Below, one piece after another: positions 25,589 to 33,888 of a DNA stretch of 64,000 nt. Made by a program: the position numbers and the translations under genes. The stretch is from CADCTP01 sp963849885 (GTDB lineage Bacteria > Actinomycetota > Actinomycetes > Mycobacteriales > CADCTP01). The stretch lies in the NCBI GenBank assembly GCA_963849885.1, contig CAWKIV010000018.1, forward strand, positions 62,001 through 126,000. Reading direction: 5' to 3'. The notes below the pieces were generated by a model that saw nothing but the letters and a program-made list of their open reading frames with translations, was not told the origin of the DNA and made no database searches. Each line of letters begins with the position of its first letter. Position 1 is the first letter of the stretch.

Positions 25589-26887
25589 GTGCGGGCGGCG
25601 CTGTCCGGCCTGACCACCCGCGGCCGCTGCCTGCTCGCCGCGGGCGCCGCGGCCGCGCTGTGCGGCATCGCGCTGGGTGAGCGCGACCTGCTCCGGGTCG
25701 CGGTCTTCCTGGCCGCGCTGCCGCTGGTCGCCGCCGCGGTGGTGGCGCGCACCCGGTTCCGGCTGTCCTGCTCGCGGTCGCTGGCCCCGACCCGGGTGCC
25801 GGCCGGCCAGCCGGCCGAGGTGCGGCTGGTGCTGGAAAACGTGTCGTTCCTGCCGACCGGGCTGCTGCTGCTCGAGGACGAGGTGCCGTACACGCTGGGC
25901 GGCCGGCCCCGGTTCACGGTGGACCGGATCGGGCCGAGCCAGCAGCGGACCGTGCGCTACCCGGTCCGCTCGGACGCCCGCGGGCGCTACCGGATCGGCC
26001 CGCTGCGGCTGCGGCTGGCCGACCCGTTCGGGCTGGTCGAGCTGACCCGCTCGTTCACCACCATCGACCGGCTCACCGTGGTGCCGACGGTGCAGGCGCT
26101 GCCCGCGGTCCGGCTCGGCGGTGCCTGGGAGTCCGGCGGGGAGAGCGTGAGCCGGTCGGTCGCCATCCGCGGCGACGACGACGCCGCGACGCGGGAATAC
26201 CGCAACGGCGACGACCTGCGGAAGGTGCACTGGCGGTCGACCGCCCGGGTCGGCAAGCTCATGGTCCGGCGCGAGGAGCGGCCCTGGCAGAGCCGGGCCA
26301 CCCTGCTGCTGGACACCCGGTCCGCGGCGCACCGCGGGGACGGCCCCGGGTCCAGCTTCGAGTGGGCGGTCAGCGCGATCGCCAGCGTCGGCGTGCACGC
26401 CGCCCGGCGCGGCTTCTCGGTCCGGATGATCACCGACGCCGGCACGGTCGCCGGCGGCGGGGACATCGCCGCCGAGGGCGTGCTGCTCGACCACCTGGCC
26501 GAGGTGACGCTGTCGCACAACCCCGGGATGGAGGCGGCCGCCGGCCCGCTGCGCGGCACCGAGGGCCTGGGCACGCTCATCGCGGTGCTCGGCCTGCTCG
26601 ACGCCGAGCAGACCGCGCTGCTGGCCTCCACCCGCTCGCCGACCGACGTGTCGGTGGCGGTGCTGGTGGACGCGAGCGGGTGGATCGGCCTGTCGCCGCG
26701 GGCCCAGGCCGAGGCCGAGGCCGCGTACGACGCGACGGCGGAGATCCTGATGCGGGCCGGCTGGCGGGTGCTGCGGGCCCGGCACGGCGACACGCTGCCG
26801 CGACTGTGGCCCAGCGCGGGTCAGCGGGCGACCGGCGGCGCGCTCGGCCCGCCGGCCGGGGCGGGCACGGGAGGTGGCGCACGGTGA
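25589..26887 (+). CDS. DUF58 domain membrane protein
   Basis: A 432-residue protein with two N-terminal transmembrane helices (about residues 14-30 and 36-53), an immunoglobulin-like extracytoplasmic or cytoplasmic beta region, and the DUF58 core: AIRGDDDAATREYRNGDDLRKVHWRSTARVGKLMVRREE, where the RxYxxGDxxxxIxW pattern is diagnostic. A von Willebrand A-like remnant follows (LLLDTRSA). Such proteins are regular partners of MoxR ATPases and transglutaminase-like proteins. GTG start at 25589, and the stop overlaps the next gene's GTG as GTGA. The molecular role is unknown; the three-gene operon suggests an envelope-maturation complex. Confidence 0.9.
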   Translation: MRAALSGLTTRGRCLLAAGAAAALCGIALGERDLLRVAVFLAALPLVAAAVVARTRFRLSCSRSLAPTRVPAGQPAEVRLVLENVSFLPTGLLLLEDEVPYTLGGRPRFTVDRIGPSQQRTVRYPVRSDARGRYRIGPLRLRLADPFGLVELTRSFTTIDRLTVVPTVQALPAVRLGGAWESGGESVSRSVAIRGDDDAATREYRNGDDLRKVHWRSTARVGKLMVRREERPWQSRATLLLDTRSAAHRGDGPGSSFEWAVSAIASVGVHAARRGFSVRMITDAGTVAGGGDIAAEGVLLDHLAEVTLSHNPGMEAAAGPLRGTEGLGTLIAVLGLLDAEQTALLASTRSPTDVSVAVLVDASGWIGLSPRAQAEAEAAYDATAEILMRAGWRVLRARHGDTLPRLWPSAGQRATGGALGPPAGAGTGGGAR

Positions 26888-29232
26888 GGACCAGCACCCG
26901 GATGACGCTCGCGGCCGGCGCGGCGGTCGCGCTCGGCGCGGCGCCGCTCGGCGCGGTGTTCGAGCAGTGGCGCTGGATCTGGTACGCGTGGGCGGCGATC
27001 GCCGCGGTGGTCGGCGCCCACCTGCTGGCCCGGTCGGCGCGGCTGCCGGCGGTGCTGGTGCCGGTGGCCGGCGCGGCCGGCCTGCTGGTCTACCTCACGG
27101 TCGTGTTCGCCTCCGAGGACGCGCTGTTCGGGCTGATCCCCACCCCGGAGAGCATCGGGCTGCTGCGCACCGGGCTGGACCGCGGCCTGACCAACGTCAA
27201 CGAGCTGGCCGCCCCGGTGCCCACCACGACCGGGCTGCTGCTGCTCACCGCCGCCTCGATCGGGGCGCTGGCGATCGCGGTGGACGTGATCGCGGTCGGT
27301 CTGCGCCGGCCGGCCGCCTCCGGGTTGGCGCTGCTCGCGCTGTACGCGGTGCCCACCGCGGTCGCCGCGAACGGGGTGCCGTGGGTGCTGTTCGCCATCG
27401 GCGCCACCGGCTACCTGCTGCTCCTGCTGGTGGAGGGCCGGGACCGGCTGCTGCACTGGGGCCGCCCCGTCGGCGCCGAGTACGCCGCCGAGTCCGACGG
27501 CCCGCTGCCGCTGACCGGGCAGCGGATCGGCGCCGCGGCGATCGCGATCGCGGTGGTCCTGCCGCTGCTGGTGCCCGGGCTGACCGGCAACGCGCTGTCC
27601 CGGCTGGGCCGCACCGGCAGCAGCACCGGCACCGGCACCGGCGGCTCGCTGAACGAGTTCGCCGCGCTGCGCGGGCAGCTCGTCCGCGGCGCGCCGCTGG
27701 AGCTGATGCGGGTCCGGACCAGCCTGGAGCAGCCGCAGTACCTGCGCACCAAGATCCTCGACCGCTACTCCAGCCGGGGCTTCAGCTCGTCCCCGGACGA
27801 CTTCGAGCTCGACCTCAACTCGCAGCTGATCGCGCCGAGCCAGCAGTCGCGGCTGGACTCCGAGCAGCCGGCCACCACCGAGATCGAGCTGACCGGCAAC
27901 TACAGGGACGACCACCTGCCGCTCTACTACTGGCCCTACCGGCTGTCCGGCCTCGGCGACTCGTGGAGGTACGACGACGAGAAGGCGGTGGTCGGCCGCC
28001 AGGACGGCCTGGACGACGGTCTCGAGTACAACGTGAGCAGCATCACCCCGGTGCCGACCACCGAGCAGCTGGCCCTGCTCGGCGGGCTGTCCGACAACGA
28101 CCGGGAAGCCCTGCCGACGCAGGTCAAGACCGTGCCGGAGAGCCTGCCGCGGGAGGTCCGGGACCGCGTCGCCGCGATCACCGCGAACATCGCCTCGCCG
28201 TTCCTCAAGGCGAAGGCGATCAACGACTACTTCACCGACGGCACCCAGGGCTTCAAGTACTCGCTGAGCACGGTGACCGGCACCAGCAACGACCAGCTGC
28301 TCGACTTCCTGACCAACAAGCAGGGCTACTGCGAGCAGTACGCGGCCGCGATGGCGGTCATGCTCCGGGTGGCCGACATCCCGTCCCGGGTGGTGATCGG
28401 CTACACCCCCGGCCGGCGGCAGGACGACGGCCGCTACCAGATCACCACCTCGGACGCGCACGCCTGGGTCGAGGCCTACTTCACCGGCGCCGGCTGGACC
28501 TACTTCGACCCGACGCCGCTGGCCGACGGCCGGACCGTCTCCCCGGCCTACGCGCCGCGGCCGGAGACGTCGCCGACGCCGACCTCGACCGCGGGCACCG
28601 GGGTGACCGGGTCGCCGGGGCCGACCGGCAACCAGCTGGCCCCGGAGGAGCAGGACCCGGGCGTCGCGTCCTCGGACACGCCCGGCGAGGGCCTGCTGAC
28701 CCCGCAGCGGGCGCTGGTGGGCGGCGGCGTGCTGGCCGCCCTGCTGCTGCTGCTCGTCCCGGCGCTGGTCCGGCTGTCGGCCCGGCGCCGGCGGCTGCGG
28801 ACGGCGGCCGGGTCGGACCCGGCGGCCGCCGCCCGGGCGGCCTGGGACGAGGTGCTCGGCTCGGCCGCCGACTACGGGGTGCCGACGCCGCGGACCGAGA
28901 CGCCGCGCGGGCTCGCCCGCCGGCTCGGCCAGGACCTGTCCCTGGACCAGGAGGCGACCAGCGGGCTGCGGCTGCTGGCGCTGGCCGAGGAGCGGGCGCG
29001 GTACGCGGCCCGGGCCGGGGTGTCCGGTGACCTGGCCGGAGCGGTCCGGGCGGTGCGGCGCGGGCTGCGGGACGGCGCCGGGCGGCGGCGCCGGTGGCAG
29101 GCGACACTGCTGCCGCCGTCGACCGTGCGGGCGGCGCGGGCCGGGTCGGCGATGCGGGCCGCGAACGCGTCCTCGGCGATGAGCCGGCTGGGCGAGGCGG
29201 TGCGCCGGCCGGTCACCCCGCGCCGGCGGTAG
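26884..29232 (+). CDS. Transglutaminase-like membrane protein (TgpA/DUF3488 family)
   Basis: A 782-residue membrane protein with about six N-terminal transmembrane helices (to about residue 215), an extracytoplasmic transglutaminase domain and one helix near residue 620 before a cytoplasmic DUF4129-like tail. The transglutaminase triad is visible: Cys483 in QGYCEQYAAAM, His526 in SDAHAWVEAYF and Asp542 in TYFDPTP. The linker at about 560-600 is rich in Thr, Pro and Gly. GTG 26884 overlaps the DUF58 stop. Family members are envelope proteins, with an essential homologue in Pseudomonas; the substrate is unknown. A bidirectional terminator lies just beyond the stop. Confidence 0.92.
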   Translation: MRTSTRMTLAAGAAVALGAAPLGAVFEQWRWIWYAWAAIAAVVGAHLLARSARLPAVLVPVAGAAGLLVYLTVVFASEDALFGLIPTPESIGLLRTGLDRGLTNVNELAAPVPTTTGLLLLTAASIGALAIAVDVIAVGLRRPAASGLALLALYAVPTAVAANGVPWVLFAIGATGYLLLLLVEGRDRLLHWGRPVGAEYAAESDGPLPLTGQRIGAAAIAIAVVLPLLVPGLTGNALSRLGRTGSSTGTGTGGSLNEFAALRGQLVRGAPLELMRVRTSLEQPQYLRTKILDRYSSRGFSSSPDDFELDLNSQLIAPSQQSRLDSEQPATTEIELTGNYRDDHLPLYYWPYRLSGLGDSWRYDDEKAVVGRQDGLDDGLEYNVSSITPVPTTEQLALLGGLSDNDREALPTQVKTVPESLPREVRDRVAAITANIASPFLKAKAINDYFTDGTQGFKYSLSTVTGTSNDQLLDFLTNKQGYCEQYAAAMAVMLRVADIPSRVVIGYTPGRRQDDGRYQITTSDAHAWVEAYFTGAGWTYFDPTPLADGRTVSPAYAPRPETSPTPTSTAGTGVTGSPGPTGNQLAPEEQDPGVASSDTPGEGLLTPQRALVGGGVLAALLLLLVPALVRLSARRRRLRTAAGSDPAAAARAAWDEVLGSAADYGVPTPRTETPRGLARRLGQDLSLDQEATSGLRLLALAEERARYAARAGVSGDLAGAVRAVRRGLRDGAGRRRRWQATLLPPSTVRAARAGSAMRAANASSAMSRLGEAVRRPVTPRRR

Positions 29233-29247
29233 GTCCCCGGACAGCCG

Positions 29248-29277
29248 GACGCCCCGGTGCCTTGGCACCGGGGCGTC
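29248..29277. terminator. Bidirectional hairpin terminator
   Basis: GACGCCCCGGTGCC and GGCACCGGGGCGTC form a near-perfect inverted repeat around TT (effectively a 4-nt loop), placed between the convergent stops at 29232 (plus strand) and 29290 (minus strand). It can serve both transcripts. Confidence 0.82.
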
Positions 29278-29289
29278 GGTCGGGACAGC

Positions 29290-29682
29290 TCAGCGGTCGT
29301 CGAAGCGGCGGCGGAAGCGCTCCTCCATCCGCTGCAGCAGCGGCGTCTTGCGCTGCTTGCCGCGGCGGGGCGCCGGCCGGTCGCTGCCGGCGACCCGCAG
29401 GTCGGGGCGGCCGGACACCTTCTTGTACTGCGACGCGGCGTAGACCAACGCGAACAGCATCAGGCAGAAGCCGGCCACGCCGAGGGCGACCTGGGTGGTC
29501 ATCATGCCGGCCAGCAGCGCGCCCATCCCCAGGATGAGCAGGACGATCGCGCGGCGGACCCGCCGCCGGGCGTGCGTGCGCAGATCGGTCGAGCTCACCG
29601 TCGAGGCAAACTTGGGATCCTCGGCGTACAACGCGCGCTCGATCTGCTCGAGCAGGCGCTGCTCGTGGTCCGAGAGCGGCAC
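29290..29682 (-). CDS. DUF3040 family membrane protein
   Basis: A 130-residue actinobacterial protein with the DUF3040 N-terminal signature PLSDHEQRLLEQIERALYAEDPKFAS at residues 2-27, then a basic patch (HARRRVRRA), two adjacent transmembrane helices (about 48-64 and 68-86) and a highly basic C-terminal tail. GTG 29682 has the strong upstream site AGGAGGGG. DUF3040 genes are often found near dcw/mraZ and dinB in actinobacteria; no biochemical role is established. It is convergent with the transglutaminase operon and divergent from the EEP gene. Confidence 0.92.
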   Translation of the reverse strand: MPLSDHEQRLLEQIERALYAEDPKFASTVSSTDLRTHARRRVRRAIVLLILGMGALLAGMMTTQVALGVAGFCLMLFALVYAASQYKKVSGRPDLRVAGSDRPAPRRGKQRKTPLLQRMEERFRRRFDDR

Positions 29683-29936
29683 GGCGCCCCTCCTGACAAG
29701 TGCGACCGCGGCGGCAGGGGGCCGACGCGGGAAAACGTGGCGACGGCCACGCGGGGGCCGCCACCACGAGGATACGAGCGGATGTCCCGGGGGGAAAGGC
29801 GAACTCCCCCGCCGCGACCGGGTTGTTGCCGGCCGGCCCGCGGCGGCGGCGTCCGGGCCGGTCGTCGCGCGCCGCTGGCGGCCGGTCCCGGGCATCTGGC
29901 ATGCTCTCGGGCCAAATCCCCCGAGAAGGGCCAAAG

Positions 29937-30905
29937 ATGACCAGACCGCTCCGTCGCCTGCTCCACCTCGGAGCCGCCGGCGTCGCCGCCGTCGCGGCGT
30001 CCGTCGCGCTGTGGTCACCGACCCCGGCGCGGGCCGCCGGCGCGGTGAACAGCTCGCCCGACCACCTGGTCGTCTACAACAACAACATCGAGAACATGCT
30101 GCCCACCACGTGCAACGTGGACTTCGGCAAGCTGCTGACGTACATCAGGGCGCAGCCCCAGAGCCCCGACATCGTCACCGTCCAGCAGATCTCCAACACC
30201 GCGCAGCTGACCGCGCTGACCAGGCGGCTGAGCGACGAGCTGCCGGGGACGTACGCGGGGGTGATCGCGATCGGCGAGCCGGGCGTGATCAACGTCAGCT
30301 ACACGGGCACGTGCAGCCGCCCGAAGCGCCAGCAGACCAACGCGGTCATCTACCGCACCGACCGGTTCACCTACGAGGCGGCGACCCGGTGGCGCTCGGA
30401 CGCGCCGGACAACTGGGACGAGGGCACCGGCGGCTGCAAGAACCTGGACGACCCGCCGCGCGGGCAGAGCCAGGACCGCGTCCACAACATCGCGATCCGG
30501 CTCAACGACCGGGTGGCGCGCCAGGACGTCACCGTGGCCTCCGTCCACTGGCCGACCAGCCGGTGGCACGGGCCGGACTGCGCGGACGAGAACATCGAGG
30601 AGGCCAACGAGGCCGTCGACCGGCTCGGCGGCACCCTCAAGATCGTGGCCGGCGACATGAACACCACCAAGGGCACCCGGGGCTGGTGGAACGACGCCAT
30701 CGACTACGGCTTCCGCGACCCGATCGCCGAGACCTGCCCGGCCAGCGGCTGCCCGGACTCGACCTCCACGCTGGGCACCCACCGGATCGACTTCATGCTG
30801 GTCAAGAGCGGGCACGGGTTCAGCCGGGCGAGGACGATCACCGAGTCCATGACCGGCGGGAAGTACTCCGACCACCGCGCGCTGACCGCGTACGTCAGGT
30901 ACTGA
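29937..30905 (+). CDS. Secreted endonuclease/exonuclease/phosphatase-family protein
   Basis: A 322-residue protein with a classical signal peptide (MTRPLRRLLHLGAAGVAAVAASVALW, likely cleavage after ARA near residue 35). The mature part has the EEP fold: YNNNIENM near the start, VASVHWPTS, VAGDMNTTKG (the GDxN metal/phosphate motif) and C-terminal SDHRALTAYV, with the catalytic Asp-His pair. Cysteines occur in pairs (TTCNVD, GTCSR, GCKN, DCAD, TCPASGCP), consistent with disulfides outside the cell. The substrate could be nucleic acid, a phosphoinositide or sphingomyelin-like lipid; none can be chosen. ATG 29937 has GAGAAGGG upstream. The 3' end overlaps the convergent dinB by 11 nt. Confidence 0.88.
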   Translation: MTRPLRRLLHLGAAGVAAVAASVALWSPTPARAAGAVNSSPDHLVVYNNNIENMLPTTCNVDFGKLLTYIRAQPQSPDIVTVQQISNTAQLTALTRRLSDELPGTYAGVIAIGEPGVINVSYTGTCSRPKRQQTNAVIYRTDRFTYEAATRWRSDAPDNWDEGTGGCKNLDDPPRGQSQDRVHNIAIRLNDRVARQDVTVASVHWPTSRWHGPDCADENIEEANEAVDRLGGTLKIVAGDMNTTKGTRGWWNDAIDYGFRDPIAETCPASGCPDSTSTLGTHRIDFMLVKSGHGFSRARTITESMTGGKYSDHRALTAYVRY

Positions 30906-32115
30906 CCGGACCTCCCGGGGTCTCCGGGGTCGGGGCGGCCGGCCGCACCAGGGTGGCCGGCCGCACCGTCCCGGCGCCGAACCGGCGCGATGCCCGGTCC
31001 ACCGCCCGGTCCGCGTCCCGCCAGCCGTGCTCGCGGGCGCCGAGCTCGAGCTGGCGGGCCGCGTCGCCGGCCGGCGCGATCCCCTCCACCCGGACCCCGA
31101 CCAGCCGGATCCGGGGCCGGTCCAGCTCCAGGCCGGCGTAGAGCGCCCGCGCGGTCTCGTACACCTCGTGGCCGGCGTCGGTCGGGGCCGGCAGCGTCCG
31201 CGCCCGGGTCACCGTGCTGAAGTCGGCGAACCGGATCTTGATGCTCACCGTCCGCCCGGCCTGGCCGGACGCCCGCAGCCGGGCCCCGGTCCGCTCGGCG
31301 AGCCGCAGCAGCTCCCGGTGCACCACCTCGTGGTCGTCCACGTCGGTGTCGAAGGTCTCCTCCGCGCCGATGGACTTGTCCGGCTCGTCCGGCGTCACCC
31401 GGCGCGGGTCCCGGCCGTGCGCCAGCTCGTGCAGGTGGGTGGCGGCGGCGTCGCCGAGCACCCGCCGCAGCGCGGCCGGCGGCTGCCCGGCCAGGTCGCC
31501 GACGGTGCGCAGGCCGAGCCCGCGCAGCTGCTCGGCGGTGCGCTCCCCGACTCCCCACAGCGCCTCCACCGGCAGCGGGTGCAGGAAGCCGGTGATCCGG
31601 TCGGCCGGCACCACCAGCAGCCCGTCCGGCTTGCAGGCCGAGGACGCCAGCTTGGCCAGGAACTTCGTCGGCGCCACCCCGACCGAGCAGGTGATGCCCT
31701 GCTCGTCGGCGATCCGGGCCCGGATCCACTCGCCGATCCAGGCCGGCCGGCCCAGCCGCCGGGCGGCCCCGGACACGTCCAGGAACGCCTCGTCCAGCGA
31801 CAGCGGCTCCACCAGCGGCGTCACCGACCGGAAGACCGCCATCACCCCGGCGGAGGCCTCCGCGTAGTCGGCGAAGCGCGGCGGCAGCACCGCCGCCTGC
31901 GGGCAGAGCCGGCGGGCCCGCCGCATCGGCATCGCGCTGCGCACCCCGGACGCGCGGGCCTCGTACGTCGCCGACAGCACCACGCCCCGGGCCCCGCCGC
32001 CGACGATCAGCGGCCGGCCGCGCAGGTCGGGGCGCCGGCGCAGCTCCACGCTGGCGTAGAACGCGTCCATGTCCACGTGCAGGATCGGGCAGCCGGCGTC
32101 GTCCACGGAATCCAC
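30895..32115 (-). CDS. dinB: DNA polymerase IV (Y family)
   Basis: Translesion polymerase. The 406-residue product begins with LHVDMDAFYASVELRRRP (first catalytic Asp), then PLIVGGGARGVVLSATYEARASGVRSAMP, and PLSLDEAFLDVSG with the second catalytic Asp-Glu pair. Helix-hairpin-helix (GVGERTAEQLRGLGLRTVGDL) and little-finger regions follow. The C-terminus has no obvious beta-clamp-binding peptide of the usual QxxLF form. It is the last gene of a tight minus-strand run behind a LexA box at 33771, so damage induction is expected. It is not an ImuB, because the catalytic residues are kept. Confidence 0.95.
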   Translation of the reverse strand: MDSVDDAGCPILHVDMDAFYASVELRRRPDLRGRPLIVGGGARGVVLSATYEARASGVRSAMPMRRARRLCPQAAVLPPRFADYAEASAGVMAVFRSVTPLVEPLSLDEAFLDVSGAARRLGRPAWIGEWIRARIADEQGITCSVGVAPTKFLAKLASSACKPDGLLVVPADRITGFLHPLPVEALWGVGERTAEQLRGLGLRTVGDLAGQPPAALRRVLGDAAATHLHELAHGRDPRRVTPDEPDKSIGAEETFDTDVDDHEVVHRELLRLAERTGARLRASGQAGRTVSIKIRFADFSTVTRARTLPAPTDAGHEVYETARALYAGLELDRPRIRLVGVRVEGIAPAGDAARQLELGAREHGWRDADRAVDRASRRFGAGTVRPATLVRPAAPTPETPGGPVST

Positions 32116-32125
32116 CGGGCGGACC

Positions 32126-32830
32126 TCAGCGGCGGGCCAGCACGTGCAGCTGGGCGGCGACGTCCCGGTACGGCGGGAGGGCGGCGGCGGCGAGCTCCAG
32201 CTCGCGCAGCGCCTCGGCCGCCCCGGGCTCGGCGTCCAGCACCGCGCCGGGCACCAGGTCGGCGAGCACCCGCACTCCGTGCACGGCCTCCACGGTCAGC
32301 CCGGCGGCACCCACCAGCGCGACCAGCCCGTCGGTGTCGAAGCGGCGCAGCACGCCGTCCGCGGTGCCCCATCGCCCGCTGGGGTCGGTGAGCACGCGCA
32401 GCGCGTCGGCCGGGTGGCCGCCGAGCGCGCGGGCCAGCACCGCGGCGGCCCGGCCGGCGGCCAGCACGCTGGCGCAGCCACCCGGCCGCAGCGCGCCGGC
32501 CACCGTGGCCAGCGTCGCCGCCGGCTCGTCCACCACCTCCAGCAGGCTGTGGCACAGCACCAGGTCGTACGCGGCGCCGGCGACCGCCGCGGGCAACCGC
32601 TCCACGTCGCCCTGCACCGCGGTGACCAGCGCCGCGACGCCGGCCTCGGCGGCCCGCCGCTGCAGCGTGGCCAGCGCGTCGGCGCTGGCGTCCACCACCG
32701 TCACCCGGTGCCCCAGCTGGGCCAGCGGCACCGCGGACCCGCCGCTGCCGCCCCCGAGGTCGAGCACGGTCAGCGACGTCGCGCCCGCTTCCGCCGCCCG
32801 CGCCAGCTCAGCCCGCAGCACCGTCCACAC
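32126..32830 (-). CDS. SAM-dependent methyltransferase in the LexA-linked operon
   Basis: A 234-residue class I methyltransferase with motif I LTVLDLGGGSGGSAVPLAQLG (about residue 22), VTVVDASADALATL, a VQGDVERLPAA motif II/III region, LVLCHSLLEVVDEP and LRPGGCASVLAAG. The C-terminal part contains a helical stretch (LRELELAAAALPPYRDVAAQLHVLARR) typical of an SmtA/CmoM-like subfamily. Substrate unknown; a tRNA target is possible by similarity to CmoM but is not claimed. It starts 22 nt after the HEPN gene and ends 10 nt before dinB, so it is almost certainly co-transcribed with both. Confidence 0.85.
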   Translation of the reverse strand: MWTVLRAELARAAEAGATSLTVLDLGGGSGGSAVPLAQLGHRVTVVDASADALATLQRRAAEAGVAALVTAVQGDVERLPAAVAGAAYDLVLCHSLLEVVDEPAATLATVAGALRPGGCASVLAAGRAAAVLARALGGHPADALRVLTDPSGRWGTADGVLRRFDTDGLVALVGAAGLTVEAVHGVRVLADLVPGAVLDAEPGAAEALRELELAAAALPPYRDVAAQLHVLARR

Positions 32831-32852
32831 GGCGCCGAGCGTAGGCCGTCAT

Positions 32853-33314
32853 CTACCCGGCCCGCGGCGCGCCGAGCGGGAGCGACGGCACCAGGCCGAG
32901 CGTCGTCTCCGCCAGCGCGAGGAACGTCCCGGCGTCGCGCAGCAGGTCGTCCGCCTCACGGGCGGTCACCGCCCTGGTCACCCCGGCCTCGGCCGCCGCC
33001 CGCTTGGCCGCGCCGGCGGCGAAGAACGCCGCCCACTCCCCCAGCTCCGGGGCCACCTCGGTGAGCAGCACCCAGGCGCTGGTCGGCCGGCGCCGGCGCA
33101 GCCGGGTGTCGACCGGCCGGGTCCGGGCGGCCAGCACGGCGGCCGCCGACCGCAGCGCGGCGAGGTGAGCGGTCGCGTAGCGCTCGGCCGGCACGGACAG
33201 CTCGGCCGCCTCCTGCAGCCCGCGCCGCGCCTGGTCGAGCAGGCCGAGGGCGGACGGGAGCACCTGGCCCGGCATCCGGGACGGGCCGAGCCGGCGCACG
33301 GTCGTCGTCGTCAT
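32853..33314 (-). CDS. SAV_6107-type HEPN domain protein
   Basis: A 153-residue all-helical protein with the actinobacterial SAV_6107 HEPN pattern: ALGLLDQARRGLQEAA, ERYATAHLAALRSAAAVLAAR, the RRRRPTSAWVLLTEVAPELGEWAAFFAAGA block and a C-terminal DLLRDAGTFLALAETTL. HEPN proteins often bind or cleave RNA; the canonical Rx4-6H is not evident here, so ribonuclease activity should not be assumed. ATG at 33314, 6 nt after the DUF6504 gene. Members of this family are typically located beside Y-family polymerase or imuB-dnaE2 genes, which matches its place before dinB. Confidence 0.88.
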   Translation of the reverse strand: MTTTTVRRLGPSRMPGQVLPSALGLLDQARRGLQEAAELSVPAERYATAHLAALRSAAAVLAARTRPVDTRLRRRRPTSAWVLLTEVAPELGEWAAFFAAGAAKRAAAEAGVTRAVTAREADDLLRDAGTFLALAETTLGLVPSLPLGAPRAG

Positions 33315-33320
33315 CGTCGC

Positions 33321-33668
33321 TCACTCCTCCACCAGCGTCGCGGTCCACCGCGGCGGCGCGGACGGCGCCGTCGCGGTGTCCCGGCACAGGTCGAACACCT
33401 GCGGCCGCGCGGCCATCCCGGCCGCCGCCTCCACCCGCCAGAGCTCCCGGTCGGCGAGGTCGACCGGGACCGAGTGGATCACCGCCACCCCCGCGCCGGC
33501 CGCCGGCACCGGCGCGATCTGCCCCGGCCCGGACCAGCGCCACCCGCCGGGCTCGACCCAGCGGGCCAGCACCGCCCGCACGACATGGAGCCGGCCGTAC
33601 AGCAGGAACTGCTCCGGGTCGTCGCCCGTGCGGGCGACGTCGACCGGCTCCTCGTGGACCGTACGCAT
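33321..33668 (-). CDS. DUF6504 family protein
   Basis: A 115-residue soluble protein, first gene of the LexA-linked operon. Features are RTVHEEPVDVARTGDDPEQFLLYGRLHVVRAVLARWVE, a Trp-rich WRWSG segment and LADRELWRVEAAAG, the conserved DUF6504 blocks as I recall them. The C-terminal 30 residues are variable. Homologues usually sit next to imuB/dnaE2 or DNA polymerase IV genes and are often annotated only as hypothetical, suggesting an accessory role in translesion synthesis. ATG 33668 with AGGAGAG nine bases upstream. About 100 nt separate it from the SOS box. Confidence 0.85.
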   Translation of the reverse strand: MRTVHEEPVDVARTGDDPEQFLLYGRLHVVRAVLARWVEPGGWRWSGPGQIAPVPAAGAGVAVIHSVPVDLADRELWRVEAAAGMAARPQVFDLCRDTATAPSAPPRWTATLVEE

Positions 33669-33770
33669 CGGGCGGCTCTCCTGTCCTGACACTCGCTCGT
33701 CGGGGTGCCTGCCCGCCGGGCGGCGAGGGGGTCGAGGGCCGCGCCGCCCGGCGGGAGGACTTCGCCGCTC

Positions 33771-33782
33771 GAACGTGTGTTC
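33771..33782 (-). promoter_or_regulatory. LexA-binding site (SOS box)
   Basis: GAACGTGTGTTC is a perfect match to the actinobacterial LexA consensus GAAC-N4-GTTC, extended on both sides to TCGAAC...GTTCGA. It lies 103 nt upstream of the DUF6504 start in the gap between divergent DNA segments; on the other side only a convergent stop (33889) is present, so the site can only serve the minus-strand DUF6504-HEPN-methyltransferase-dinB operon. The rest of 33669-33888 holds no gene, only a few CCGGTCTCCC repeats near 33835-33900. Confidence 0.85.
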
Positions 33783-33888
33783 GAACGACGGGTAGAGTAA
33801 ACCGCGTGGCCGGCCGGATCGCAACGTCCCGCGCCGGTCTCCCGACAGGTCGCCCAGCCGGTCTCCCGCGCCGGTCTCCCGGCCGGTC

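Noticed and set aside
30895..32115. ImuB instead of DNA polymerase IV
   Set aside because: Catalytic MDAFYASVE and SLDEAFLD motifs are intact; ImuB proteins lack these acidic residues, and no dnaE2 or imuA is present.
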